Shown here one piece after another: positions 22,549-33,042 of a stretch of DNA of 64,000 nt. A program made the position numbers and the translations under genes. The notes beneath the pieces were generated by a model, which worked only from the letters and a program-made list of their open reading frames with translations, did not search any database and was not told where the DNA came from. The DNA comes from Cololabis saira (Eukaryota > Chordata > Actinopteri > Beloniformes > Belonidae). The first letter of the stretch is position 1. The number at the start of each line of letters is the position of its first letter. The DNA is taken from NCBI RefSeq assembly GCF_033807715.1, contig NC_084601.1, forward strand, positions 17,848,690 through 17,912,689. Reading direction: 5' to 3'.

Positions 22549-24291
22549 ATTAGGGCGAATCTCATCCACCCCCGGTGCCCTGCCACTGAGGAGCTTACAA
22601 ACTACCTCGGTGACCTCGGCTTGGGTGATGGATGAGCACGTCTCCGAGCCCCAAACCTCTGCTTCCTCAGTGGAAGGCATGTCAGTCGAGTTGAGGAGAT
22701 CCTCGAAGTATTCCTTCCACCGTCCGACGATATCCCCAGTCGAGGTCAACAGCTCCCCACCCACACCATAAACGGTGCCGGCAGAGTACTGCTTCCCCCT
22801 TCTGAGGCGCCGAACGGTCCTCCAGAATTTCCTCGAGGCCGACCGAAAGTCTTCCTCCATGGCCTCCCCGAACTCCTCCCAGACCCGGGTTTTTGCCTCC
22901 AGGACCACCCGAGCCGCGGCTCGCTTGGCCTGCCGGTACCTATCTACTGCGTCAGGAGTCCCACAGGCCAATATAGCCCGATAGGACTCCTTCTTCAGTC
23001 TGACGGCATCCTGTACTTCCGGTGTCCACCACCGGGTTCTAGGATTGCAGCCACAACAGGCACCGGAGACCTTGCAACCACAACTTTGAGCCGCCGCGTC
23101 AACAATGGAGGCAGAGAACATGGTCCACTCGGACTTAATGTCCCCCGCCTCCCCCGGGATCTGAGAGAAGCTCTCCCGGAGGTGGGAGTTGAAGACGTCC
23201 CTGACAGAGGGCTCAGCCAGACATTCCCAACAGACCCTCACAACCCGTTTGGGTCTGCCCGGTCTGTCCAACCTCTTCCACCACCAGCGCATCCAACTCA
23301 CCACCAGGTGGTGATCAGTTGACAGCTCAGCTCCTCTCTTCACCCGAGTGTCCAAGACATGCGGCCGAAGGTCAGATGAAACAACAACAAAGTCGATCGT
23401 TGACCTCCGGCCTAGGGTGTCCTGGTGCCACGTGCACTGATGGACACCCTTATGCTTGAACATGGTGTTCGTTATGGACAAACTGTGACTAGCACAGAAG
23501 TCCAACAACAAAACACAGCTCGGGTTCAGATCGGGGAGGCCGTTCCTCCCAATCACGCCTCTCCAGGTATCACTGTCATTGCCCACGTGAGCGTTGAAGT
23601 CCCCCAGTAGAACAATGGAGTCCCCAGTTGGAGCACTATCTAGTACCCCTCCCAGGGACTCCAAGAAGGCCGGGTACTCTGCACTGCTGTTCGGCCCGTA
23701 GGCACAAACAACAGCGAGAGACCTTTTCCCGACCCGAAGGCGCAGGGAAGCGACCCTCTCGTTCACCGGGGTGAACTCCAACACATGGCGACTGAGCTGA
23801 GGGCCTATTAACAAGCCCACACCAGCCCGCCGCCTCTCACCCTGGGCAACGCCAGAGTAGTGGAGGGTCCATTCCCTTTCAAGGAGCTGGGTTCCAGAGC
23901 CCAAGCTATGTGTGGAGGTGAGCCCGACTATCTCTAGCCGGTATCTCTCAACCTCACGCACAAGCTCTGGCTCCTTCCCCCCCAGCGAGGTGACATTCCA
24001 TGTCCCCAGTGCGAGGGTTTTGGTCCAGGGATTTGGTCGTCGAGGCACCCCGCCACAACTGCTACCCAGCTCACATTGCACCGGCCTCTCACGGTCCTTC
24101 CTGCGGGTGGTGGGCCTACGGGAAGGCGGACCCATGTCGCCGTTTCGGGCTGAGCCCGGCCGGGTCCCATGGGGAAAGACCCGGCCACCAGGCGCTCGCC
24201 ATCGAGCCCCAACCCCAGGCCTGGCTCCAGGGAGGGGCCCCGGTGACGCCGATCCAGGCGACGTGACTGTCCTTGATTTCTTTTTCTTCAT
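22525..24291 (-). CDS. Rex3 endonuclease half of the polyprotein
   Basis: Starting at MKKKKSRTV, a basic Pro/Gly/Arg-rich leader of about 90 residues is followed by the apurinic-type endonuclease: [20 protein letters not shown] (about residues 92-111), [53 protein letters not shown], and the catalytic [12 protein letters not shown]. After it come the Cys-rich linker ([20 protein letters not shown]) and the start of the reverse transcriptase fingers ([12 protein letters not shown]). The frame then shifts and stops. It nicks target DNA for target-primed reverse transcription. Start choice: first ATG after the conserved leader; a later start would cut nothing catalytic. Confidence 0.85.
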   Translation of the reverse strand: MKKKKSRTVTSPGSASPGPLPGARPGVGARWRAPGGRVFPHGTRPGSARNGDMGPPSRRPTTRRKDRERPVQCELGSSCGGVPRRPNPWTKTLALGTWNVTSLGGKEPELVREVERYRLEIVGLTSTHSLGSGTQLLEREWTLHYSGVAQGERRRAGVGLLIGPQLSRHVLEFTPVNERVASLRLRVGKRSLAVVCAYGPNSSAEYPAFLESLGGVLDSAPTGDSIVLLGDFNAHVGNDSDTWRGVIGRNGLPDLNPSCVLLLDFCASHSLSITNTMFKHKGVHQCTWHQDTLGRRSTIDFVVVSSDLRPHVLDTRVKRGAELSTDHHLVVSWMRWWWKRLDRPGRPKRVVRVCWECLAEPSVRDVFNSHLRESFSQIPGEAGDIKSEWTMFSASIVDAAAQSCGCKVSGACCGCNPRTRWWTPEVQDAVRLKKESYRAILACGTPDAVDRYRQAKRAAARVVLEAKTRVWEEFGEAMEEDFRSASRKFWRTVRRLRRGKQYSAGTVYGVGGELLTSTGDIVGRWKEYFEDLLNSTDMPSTEEAEVWGSETCSSITQAEVTEVVCKLLSGRAPGVDEIRPNTSSLWMS

Positions 24292-24504
24292 GTTAGGCTT
24301 GTGAACCGCTCTTAGTCTGGCCCGTCACCTAGGACCTGTTTGCCATGGGAAACCCTACCAGGGGCGTAAGTGCCCCCGACAACATAGCTCCTGGGATCAC
24401 TAGGGCACACAAACCCCTCCACCACAATAAGGTGGCGGTTCAACGTCATATTGATACATTAATTTGTTTATTTGTGTGGGTTAAAGAGGTTCGTTCAGTA
24501 TAAT

Positions 24505-24878
24505 TCACGTGGAATGGGACCTACCCAAACGGAAGTTCACATGGGGAGATCTCTGGAGATTGGAGCCTTTCCGCATCTCTTTCCTGCTAAGATCGGTATA
24601 TGAGACACTGCCAACACCAACAAACTTGCACAAGTGGGGCTTGAGGGAGGAACCATTGTGCAAGCTGTGCGGGGAGAGGGGTCCCATGGCGCACATCCTG
24701 TCGGGCTGTAAGACGCCACTCACCCAAGGAAGATACAGGTGGCGCCAGGACAAGGTGCTCATGACACTCGCTAACACTCTGGAGCAGGAGAGATGCAAAA
24801 AGCGACAACCACATGGGAAAACGATGCCATCTATTAAGTTTGTTCGAGAGGGACAAAAGCCACCAACAACAATAACAA
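24505..24878 (+). pseudogene. LINE-like C-terminal region with CCHC motif (first part)
   Basis: The frame reads WDLPKRKFTWGDLWRLEPFR, then ISFLLRSVYETLPTPTNLHK, WGLREEPLCKLCGERGPMAH, ILSGCKTPLTQGRYRWRQDK, VLMTLANTLEQERCK and KFVREGQKPPTTIT. Cys-X2-Cys-X7-His-X4-Cys (CKLCGERGPMAHILSGC) is a zinc-binding motif of the kind found after reverse transcriptase. The frame is interrupted at 24879 by a GGGCCC-family element and resumes in frame at 26586. The reverse transcriptase itself is not in the window; the Rex3 insertion and its flank lie upstream. I know similar sequences from unclassified fish and cnidarian retroelement proteins but cannot name the clade. Confidence 0.6.
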
Positions 24879-26509
24879 TTAAAGCTGCAAGCAGCGATGA
24901 ACGGGCCCTCGCACTCACGGCCACCGCCCCCCATAAGCATATCAGAAATGACACCACCCACGACTTCCTATGTCAAACCATTCAAAAGTTATAGCAGAAA
25001 ATCGGGACAACCAATCAGAAGAAGGGGCGGGGCTAATTCAGGCCAATGAAGGTCAAGGACTCCATACAGAATCTGATGACACCACCCACGACTCTCTATG
25101 TCAAACCATTCAAAAGTTATAGCAGAAAATCGGGACAACCAATCAGAAGAAGGGGCGGGGCTAATTAAGGCCAACGAAGCTTAAGGACTCATTACAAAGT
25201 CCCATGACACCACCCACAACTTCCTATGTCAAACCATTCAAAAGTTATGGCAGAGAAAAGTATTCTAGGGGGCGCTGTTGAGCCGTTAGGCCACGCCCAT
25301 TAATGCAAACCATGAAATATCAAATTTATCGCCAAGTCTGTCTTGCATGCAAAATTTGGTGACTTTTGGAGAACTATCAAATATGGACCAATCAGATTTC
25401 AAAATGGCCGACTTCCTGTTCGGTTTGGGCCATGGCTCCAAGAGACTTTTCTTTAGGTTGTGCCATGATACAGGTGTGTAGCGATTTCCGTGCATGTACG
25501 TCAAACCGTATTGTGGGGCTTGAGGTACAAAGTTTTCCGGGGGGCGCTGTTGAGCCATTTTGCCACGCCCATTAATGCAAACCATGAAATATCAAATTTA
25601 TCGCTAGGCCTGGCTTGCATGCCAAATTTGGTGCCTTTTGGAGAACTGTCAAATATGGACCAATCAGATGAAGGGGGGGTGCGCTTGTTGGCGTCTAGCG
25701 TCGCCACGGTAACACTTTTGAAAGAGAAAAGTAATGCGGGTAGTCGCAGGATGGAGACGCACATTTTGATGTATAACACATCTGGGTTCAAGAAACGGTT
25801 CGGGCCGTATTAATTCTCGAAGGAATGGCATATATTGCTCCAAAATTACGCGATTAATTCAGAATGTTCAAAATGGCCGACTTCCTGTTCGGTTTCGGCC
25901 ATGGCGCCAGGAGACTTTTCTTTAAGTTGCGACATGATACAGGTGTGTACCGATTTTGGTTCATGTACGTCAAAGCGTATTCTGGGGCTTGAGGCGCAAA
26001 GTTTTTTCGGTCTGAACCAACCAGATGAAGGGTGGGCGCGCTTTTTGGCGTCTAGTGTCGCCACGGTAACGCTTTTGAAAGAGAAAAGTAATGCGTGTTG
26101 TCGCAGGATGGAGACGCACATTTTAATGTATAACACACCTGGGTGCACGTTACGGTTCGGGCCGTATTAACTGCCGAAGGAATGGCATAAATTGCGCCAA
26201 AGTGACACAATTAATTCAAAATGGCTGACTTCCTGTTCGGTTTCGGCCATGTCACCAAGAGACTTTTCTTTAAGTTGTGTACTGATACAGGTGTGTAGCG
26301 ATTTTCGTGCATGTACGTCAAACCGTATTGTGGGGCTTGAGGCACAAAGTTTTCAAGGGGGCGCTGTTGAGCCATTTTGCCACGCCCATGAATGCAACCC
26401 ATTAAATATCAAATTTTTCGCCAGGCCTGACTTGCATGCAAAATTTGGTGACTTTTTGGGCACGTTTAGGGGGGCAAAAAGGCCCTCCTTTCGTCAGAAG
26501 AAAAAGAAA

Positions 26510-26541
<32 letters not shown>

Positions 26542-26590
26542 TTCCTACAGATACAATAGGGCCTTCGCACTGAAGGTGCTCGGGCCCTAA
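24879..26590 (+). mobile_element. GGGCCC-hairpin element, copy A
   Basis: It starts TTAAAGCTGCAAGCAGCG (with the palindrome GCTGC-AA-GCAGC) and GGGCCCTCGCAC, and ends in a near-palindrome GGGCCTTCGCAC...GTGCTCGGGCCCTAA. Inside are two copies of a unit with GACACCACCCACGAC and AACCAATCAGAAGAAGGGGC, then about three copies of a 300-450-bp unit with CTTCCTGTTCGGTTT, GGGGGCGCTGTTGAGCC and CGTCTAGCGTCGCCACGG. A (GAAAAA)n run at about 26497-26535 precedes the terminal hairpin. No transposase is present. The insertion site lies in a reading frame and the flanks rejoin in frame as PPTTIT-RSNLLQ. Overlap of the flanks (TAACAA) allows a target duplication of at most 6 bp. Confidence 0.85.
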
Positions 26591-26880
26591 CAAGAAGTAA
26601 CCTGCTACAAAAGGCCCAATCATGGGAAATGAAGGTAGACCTGGGGGGAAGATTGCAATTCCCCCAGGTTGTCCAGACAACCCTGAGGCCAGATGTGGTA
26701 ATGTGGTCTGAAGAGGCAAAGAAGATCATCCTCCTAGAACTTACAGTCCCATGGGAAGAGGGTTGTGAGCAGGCGTTTGAGAAAGAATGCCAAAACATCC
26801 GATGAACTTGGTTACCACCTGATGACATCAAGTCCTCCTGGCCAAGGCTACATTCACCAAAAGTGAGTGAAGGAGAAGAA
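26586..26880 (+). pseudogene. LINE-like C-terminal region, nuclease-like motif (second part)
   Basis: The frame resumes as RSNLLQKAQSWEMKVDLGGR, LQFPQVVQTTLRPDVVMWSE, EAKKIILLELTVPWEEGCEQ, AFEKECQNIR, then a stop codon and further decayed sequence. RPDVV followed about 15 residues later by LELTVPW has the Asp...Glu-x-Thr layout of PD-(D/E)XK nucleases; with the CCHC motif in the first part this recalls the restriction-like endonuclease end of R2-type LINEs, though the clade is not certain. The frame ends at a TGA near 26803. Confidence 0.6.
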
Positions 26881-27250
26881 TGTTTGGTTGTAATTATAAT
26901 CACCTTTCCATATATTTTCTATCAATATTCATTCTCGAGAATCAAAGGAAGATTTTACAATGTAAAAAGGTTATTCAGTTAATAAAGAGTGATTTAAGTT
27001 AAAATTTAAGATTAAAGAACAGCAAAATACATTTAGGCTAAAATGCTGTGAATCTCCTAATTACTGTTATTTAAATCTGTTAAGGTCAAAAGTAAACTTT
27101 TGAGTGTTTATCTGTGATCTGGGAAGAGCTTTATTCCAGCCTTTGGGTATGCCTATTCAGTTGTGGGCAAACACATATTACTGATTTGAGTAAAAGCTAT
27201 CGTTGAGGGAACACCACCTTATTTCTCCTGGGATCAGTTTTCCCCAGTTT
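26881..27250. other. AT-rich non-coding sequence
   Basis: Nothing recognised. Confidence 0.55.
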
Positions 27251-28720
27251 TCAGAGGTATAACATGGTATTCACCACACCACACTGAACATGGACCAGAG
27301 GAAGAAAAGGAGAGTTGTCTGACGAGATCAGAAGGAAAATGATAGACAACACATCGGTCAAGGTTGTGAGAGCATCTCCAAGCAGCTTGGTGTTCTTGTG
27401 ACCACAGTTTCAAATTTTATTCAGAGGTTTAGGATACACAGGACTGCAGCCAAGCTCCCTGGAAGAGGCTCCGCTAGGAAAATTGATGACAAATTTAGAC
27501 CAATAACGTGAATGTTAACCAAAAAGCCCAGAAAAACTTCCAAAGAGATTTTACATGAACTCTGAGGTCAAAAAGTACATCAGTGTCAGACCGCAGCATA
27601 CGATACCATTTGAGCCAAAGTGGACTTAAAGGAGCATGAGGCAGGATTGAGGCAGGATGTATGAAAAAAATTCGTATACGTTTTAAGTTTTCTAGTAATA
27701 ATGTCAGATGAAGCGTTCCAAACCAAAATGAATGAGCCCTCTAGCGTATCTCCGTTGCCTTGAACAGGCTGTGTGCTGCAAAATGTGCTGCAATTGTGAC
27801 CGGAATTTCCCTCGCTGTCCTGCGGATGTGACGTCAAATGACGCTGCATGCGCGTTCTCCCCATTCTCCCCGTTCTCCCGTGCCGGCTTCGCTGTTGGCT
27901 GCAGTACCCCCGACGGCCGTCGTGGCGAAGGGTGGCGCTAATGAGTCTCATTTCTTAAAACGAGCCTCATGCTCCTGGAAAAATGACAATGATGACTCCA
28001 ATGTTAAATGCAAGTTATTAAAAATAAAACAAACAAACAAAAAACAGACTGGAGATGAGACAAAACTGGAGCTTTTTGGCAAGTCACATCAGCTCAAGTC
28101 ACAGATGGAACAATGAAGCATTCAAAATAAATAAATAAAGTAACACCGTAGCTTCTGTGAAAACATAGGGGAGACTTGATTGTGTTCTGGGGCTGTTTTG
28201 TGGCATGAAGCACAGGGAGTCTTATTTGTTTAGGTTACAAAGAAATCTCAAAAAGCAATGAAATGCGCTGCCATGTGTCAGAAAGTCTGGTGTAAGAGTT
28301 TGGAGTAAAAACCCTGCCATGTTTCTGGATCAGCTTGTACATTTAGAACAGGTGTTTTCACCTTCCATCTACCTGCAAAGGAGCTGGTTTAGTGATTGGT
28401 TGGAACAACTGGACAGGATTTTTACTTTATGGCACCTGGATTCTCCACCTCTGCCAACAGAATTATGACCAAAAACACAAAAACACTCAAGTTTGGCTAA
28501 GCACAAAACATTAATTCTGGTCAAAAGTCCTTCTACTGTATGAGCGTTGATCTAAATCTTATCTGTGGAATGTGCTAAAACATGCAGTCTGGCAAAGAAA
28601 CTCTTCAAATTTGAGACAGCTCGAGTAGTTTACAGTTTTAATGGTGGGACAAACGTTTCATTAGGAGTCACAGAAATTGCTTGATAGCCTCAAAAGGTTG
28701 TACGTGGTTGTAAGTAAATA
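27251..28720 (+). mobile_element. Tc1-like DNA transposon remnant
   Basis: DNA from 27290 (ATGGACCAGAGGAAGAAAAG) resembles the start of fish Tc1 transposase genes. The helix-turn-helix reads ISKQLGVLVTTVSNFIQRFR, followed by AAKLPGRGSARKIDD and KKPRKTSKEILHEL. After a MITE insertion, traces of the catalytic part follow (DETKLELFG at about 28055, VLGLFCGMKH at about 28180, and ECAKTCSLAKKLFKFETA near 28570). Many stops and frameshifts make it dead. The inverted terminal repeats are not clear. Confidence 0.8.
27630..27976. mobile_element. MITE with AGGAGCATGAGGC ends, inside the Tc1 remnant
   Basis: AGGAGCATGAGGC at 27630 and GCCTCATGCTCCT at 27964 are exact inverted repeats. The interior is GC-rich at its right half. 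It splits the Tc1 coding trace. This terminus is frequent in fish genomes; superfamily not assigned. Confidence 0.75.
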
Positions 28721-29278
28721 TTAAGTTGAGACTCCCATAATTTCTGCCCAGGCCAGTTTCATTAGCTCCTTTCTTTTTAATGATTCTGCTGAACCTTGAT
28801 TCAATAGCAGTGTCTGACTTCACTTTTGCCTTGTGAGTTGGATACCTCATATTGTCTGAATGATCTCCCATTTACCTACCAAGCCTGAATAAATCACTTA
28901 GGTCTGAATCTGCCTTTCTCCACAAGGGTGTCTCAGTCAGATTAGATGTGTCAGATGTCCGTAACTTAAAAACAAATTTTGACTTTTCAACCTTGAATGC
29001 CCTTTGGTACGACATCTTTATTAAATCTAAGATTAAAATGCCTTCAAGAGACCAACATTGTTGTGTGTAATGTGAAGATGATAGAACATTTCCCTTTGTA
29101 AATTGTGGGAGGGCAAATAAGTTGGAGATCAATGTCTTTATCAATCTTTATCAATGTTTAAGCTTAACAATGTGATCTATTTTAAAACATGTAAAGTATG
29201 AGCAAATTTACTACATTTTGTTCCACCAGAGCAGAAGGCAAGGATGAAATGGAGGTAAAAAAGAAATACATTATTTAA
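28721..29278. other. AT-rich non-coding sequence
   Basis: No gene seen. The part to about 28850 may still be Tc1 3' end. Confidence 0.5.
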
Positions 29279-29550
29279 GATGTGTTGGGCCACCGTCATG
29301 TGATTATGAACTTTTATGAACTTATGTGATTGTGTGAAATTCGACTTTAAAGCTGGCTGAATCCTCAGTCTGAGACCAGCCTCGAGTTTCATCTAAACGC
29401 CGCTTTGTTTGGGAAATGAAAGAAAAGACTACAAAGCGGGTTTGTAGTCCAGGAGGTGTCAACAAAAGCGCGTACAGCGAGCTGATCTGTGATCAGCAAT
29501 TTCACAGCGGACTGCCCGTGGGCGCTGATGACGTTACCAGATCCCTGGCG

Positions 29551-29557
29551 GATAAAA
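29551..29557 (+). promoter_or_regulatory. TATA-like box of the solo LTR
   Basis: GATAAAAGCGGTGGG is followed by a pyrimidine-rich initiator-like region (CTCTGCCTCTTCTCTCCTC). Placement about 270 bp into the LTR fits a U3 promoter. Confidence 0.45.
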
Positions 29558-30089
29558 GCGGTGGGACCCCGAACCTCTGCCTCTTCTCTCCTCCCAGGTC
29601 GTTTGAATCAACTTCTCTTCTTTCCCTCCTAGCGTGTTTGGACCCACGTCTTTCCATTTTTCTTCAGAGCTGGGGGGTGGGGGGGATTACCTACGGAGCG
29701 TAAGATCCGCTGTTGCCACGGAGCGCCGTGCGCCCCCGATTTCCTCTCCTTCTAACTTCCCCTCTCCACTCTGAGATCTTTTGCAAGGAGGACCTCATCC
29801 TCCAGTCAGTGTGCCCATATCAGCCTGAGAAGCGTCCTGCCATCTGAGTCCGTGACGCCCACGTGCTCATCAGCCATAAGACGGGAAGACCCACGCGCGA
29901 GACGTGACCAGGCTGCGTTGAGCAGAGGGGATCGCCCGGCTGTTGCACGCTGCACCACTGTCCTTTTCATTCTCCGACCGAACCCCGGCAAAAGTGTTCA
30001 TCAGTACCTGATGGACACGAACTGAGACGAGAAGCTCCCCAAAACCCTCAGGACACCGCCGAACACTCCAGAACCAGAACCAGGGAGAC

Positions 30090-30095
30090 GTGAGG
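30090..30095 (+). promoter_or_regulatory. Putative 5' splice donor in LTR copy iv
   Basis: GAGACGTGAGGCTTGTG followed by TTTGGGCAG lines up with GTAAGAGG...TGTCTGGGCAG in copies ii and iii. Confidence 0.35.
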
Positions 30096-30549
30096 CTTGT
30101 GTTTGGGCAGTCAGTTAGTTTAAAGCGGTTAACGTGACTTGTGTTTACTGTTATTTTGTTTGCATATTACTGTGTAACGCACCAACGGTCTCCTACAGAC
30201 CGACGGCTGCTGCGTCTGTGAGGGGATTCCTCACTGCTGCCGGTGATTGGGCCGGCAGCACTGTTTGTTTATTTGTGTGGCGCGCCGACGGCCTTCCCCA
30301 CCGCCCGGCGGCCGTCAAGTGTGTATTTTAAGGTGACCGTCCTTTGTTTCCCTTCCTTTTCACTAACCACACAGGCACGTTAGTAATTAGAACCACGAGG
30401 CCTCCCCGCTCTTTGTTAGACTTGTGTGGCGCCGTTTCGCCAGTTACTTGTGGTATAAATAATGTGTCTGCCATTTTCTTTTTGGTTCACGTGACGTGAC
30501 GTGGTCCGCCATCTTGGCTTTATGTCCACGTGACGTGACGTGTTCTGAG

Positions 30550-30560
30550 ACACACACACA

Positions 30561-30615
<55 letters not shown>

Positions 30616-30616
30616 T
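30550..30616. repeat. (CA)n/(CACG)n microsatellite inside the solo LTR
   Basis: Reverse of the array at 836-897. CACGTGACGTGACG motifs stand just upstream. Confidence 0.9.
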
Positions 30617-30970
30617 CGACACATGTAATCTGAAGTCTTGTGTTACTGTTAGTTAGTTGTTTTTGTATGTGTAGTTTAGGCATCAGAATTTATCCGAAGT
30701 GTCGTCTTGCCATCTTCTTGACAAAATTAATTCTGATTAATTTGAATGAGAGAAGTTGTTTGTGTTTATTTTGCATATATTTGTTACAAATGCTGGTTTG
30801 CCAGGGCTTCTGTTCGATCTCCTTCATTCAACTATTATTCTAAAGAATAATCTACCTTGAAACTGATTTTCCCTGTTTAGTTATCATTTTCCTGCTTACA
30901 TCAGGTGGTGCCCCGTTTTGATTAAGTCATTTTGATAATTCAATTTGATAAATAATCTATTTTATTAATT

Positions 30971-31000
30971 ATTAATGACTGTCATCCGACAGTCATTAAT
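30971..31000. repeat. Perfect 13-bp hairpin near the solo LTR 3' end
   Basis: ATTAATGACTGTC, loop ATCC, GACAGTCATTAAT. No mismatch. Confidence 0.9.
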
Positions 31001-31048
31001 AACTCTTTTGATAACTGAAATAGCGCCCCCTCTGCGGCACAACAGATG

Positions 31049-32990
31049 TAAGCCATGTTTCATAAAAGAATGTCATTTTTCTGACATTTTTTGTGTGACG
31101 CAGGAAAACATCAGATATAAACTTATTAAGTCTATAAGTTCAGGTAAGAATGTGGCTTCTTGTGAGGCTTTAGAGTCTTCTGAACTCTCCTGTTTTTATT
31201 ATTTCTTAATCATGCAATGCTGCACAAGCACACATCTGAGAGAGCTTTATGTCCTTTGATAAACATGCTATCCTCTAACTGCTTTGCTTGTGGCAAAACT
31301 CTAAACATATGGGCACATATGGTGTATACAGGTATGTTCAGCAGAGATACAAATTATAGAGGACACTCTGCGTTGATAGTGTGAATGTGGGTGCCGTTCT
31401 CTGAGGTAATCTGTCTCTGCATTATTTGCATTTCACTTCATTCCAAAGGCCTTAGGCTTTTTCTTCCTAGGAAGCAATCAAAATAGCTGCTTGTGAGTAG
31501 CTTTACCTACAAAGAATGCTACTTACTCCTTACAATACACTTTACTGTGTTTGGATATGTACATCGTATTCTTAATCTTGCAGCACACAGCAAGCAAATG
31601 CTTTAACTAGTGGAACTTAAAAGGAGTAGAAACATTTTAGTTGTAATGAGTGTTATGGATTTTTGAGTTTTATTTAGATTTTTCTTTATTCTTTGACAGC
31701 AGGGGTTAGTTTGGAAACCCGTAAAAGCTCAATAAAAAATTGCATGTTGTTATGCATGCTGGTTATAGTGTCTGCATGGTCGAAAAGTATGTCAGCATTT
31801 ACGTCCCCATCCACAGGCAAGCTACATTTATGTGTTCCTACTGTGAGAAAAATGTCTGCTTTTTAAAAACTCATATGCAGAGAAACTTTGAAAATAATTA
31901 AAATACATTTGCTGGGATTTAAGTCCTTGTTTTCCACTGCTTTCTGCAGTCTAAGTAAGGGATCATGTGGCTTTTCAAACATGCACCTCTGCTGAGTAAG
32001 ATCTTGCTCATTAAATGGTGCACTGCAATGTGTAAAAAGACTGGAGTCAAAACTATGGACCTGTATGAATGTTTTTATTTCATTTTTTGGTGGAAGCTAC
32101 AGAGATGGGTGTGTTAGCATAAATGAGCATTTGACAGACTTATCTCAAAATGAATTGTTAAAGATGGGAACTCTTCATCATTATAAGCGAAGCTAGTGTT
32201 ATTTTTGTTTGAGCACTGTTAAAGGATCGTGATTCAAAGGTGGCTGTGTCCTCAGATATTTTCCTTTTTTATCAAGGTTTTAGACTTCAATAAGCATGTA
32301 AGAGCAGTAACTTGTTCAGAGTCAACATCAGGAAAGGCAAGGTGATGCAAATTGCAAAGCTCTATAAATACTTTGATGACCGGCCTTGGGCTCCATTGCA
32401 CAGCTAACAAGCACAAAGAAGATTAAAGTAACTGTTGCCCACATAACCAGAGAAAGCCATAAGAAGACAGTGATGCTTTTTCTGCAAGTCATTTTCTCAC
32501 GTCCTAATACAATTTAAATACATAAGCGACTAACAAGTGTGGCGCTGAGCAGGTTTTAAAAATTGCGTCCAATTTCCCCCCTCTAGATTCACCCCTGGGT
32601 GATGCAGATTCCTTCATTGTGGAACTGCTGGTGTTGCAGGACATGTTGGTTTCAGTATGACATTAAATGGTGAGCCATGGGAATTTTCATGTCCAACTAT
32701 TTCTAAGTTTTATAGAGAATGATAAAATAAATAAGTAAATATATAAAATCTCCTGTGTGTAGGGGCTTTATAGTAGCCTATGCAGAGAATTTCTGATCAA
32801 ACTTTGATCAGGAAATCCCATTGATTGGTCCCACTGTAAGCAAAGAATAGAAAGAAACTAGAAGATTTCAGGAAATTTTGGGCAGGCCCTACTGCCCATT
32901 CGTCCCCTCTCGCTGCTTTGGTTTGGGGCTGTACTGGTTGTGTTTAAGGTTGTTTTTGTTGTGTCGGAGGTGGTTCTTGCCATGTTTGGG
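31049..32990. other. AT-rich non-coding sequence
   Basis: No gene or repeat recognised over about 1.9 kb. This could be unique host sequence. Confidence 0.55.
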
Positions 32991-33042
32991 GTTATTAATA
33001 ATGGCCAATAAACCAAACCAAGGCCTGGATGCACGTTGTGGT

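Larger units (their letters stand above)
21013..24438 (-). mobile_element. Near full-length Rex3 (RTE-clade) retrotransposon
   Basis: About 3.4 kb, minus strand. It is flanked by TTCAACGTC at 21004-21012 and 24439-24447, a 9-bp target duplication. The 3' end is a (GGAT)n run, the known Rex3 ending. The stretches at 21998-22018 and 22443-22462 match the published Rex3 survey primer sites as I remember them (one visible mismatch in the second). The 5' leader (CCGCCACCTTATTGTGG on minus) is present, so it is not truncated as most copies are. The coding region is divided by a single one-base frameshift near 22550 and otherwise open for about 1,090 codons. Confidence 0.93.
29283..31044 (+). repeat. 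Long-LTR family, copy iv: solo LTR
   Basis: It starts TGTTGGGCCACC and ends GCGGCACAACA, so the ends are TG...CA with an inverted TGTTG/CAACA. GATG stands directly outside on both sides (29279-29282 and 31045-31048), a 4-bp target duplication. At 1,762 bp it is long for an LTR. In order it holds a GC-rich promoter-like region with a TATA-like box at 29551, a pyrimidine-rich stretch, a splice-donor-like site at 30090, a CA/CACG array at 30550-30616, and a 13-bp hairpin at 30971. There is no internal region, so the two LTRs recombined. The length and the donor inside the LTR recall foamy-like or other complex fish endogenous retroviruses, but no viral gene is present to test this. Confidence 0.8.

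Noticed and set aside
24879..26590. Canonical Helitron
   Set aside because: There is no 5' TC, insertion between A and T is not consistent in the three copies, and no Rep/helicase is present. I keep it only as a possible Helentron-like relation.
29283..31044. Firm assignment of the long LTR to foamy viruses
   Set aside because: LTR length and the internal donor are suggestive only; no viral gene is in the window.
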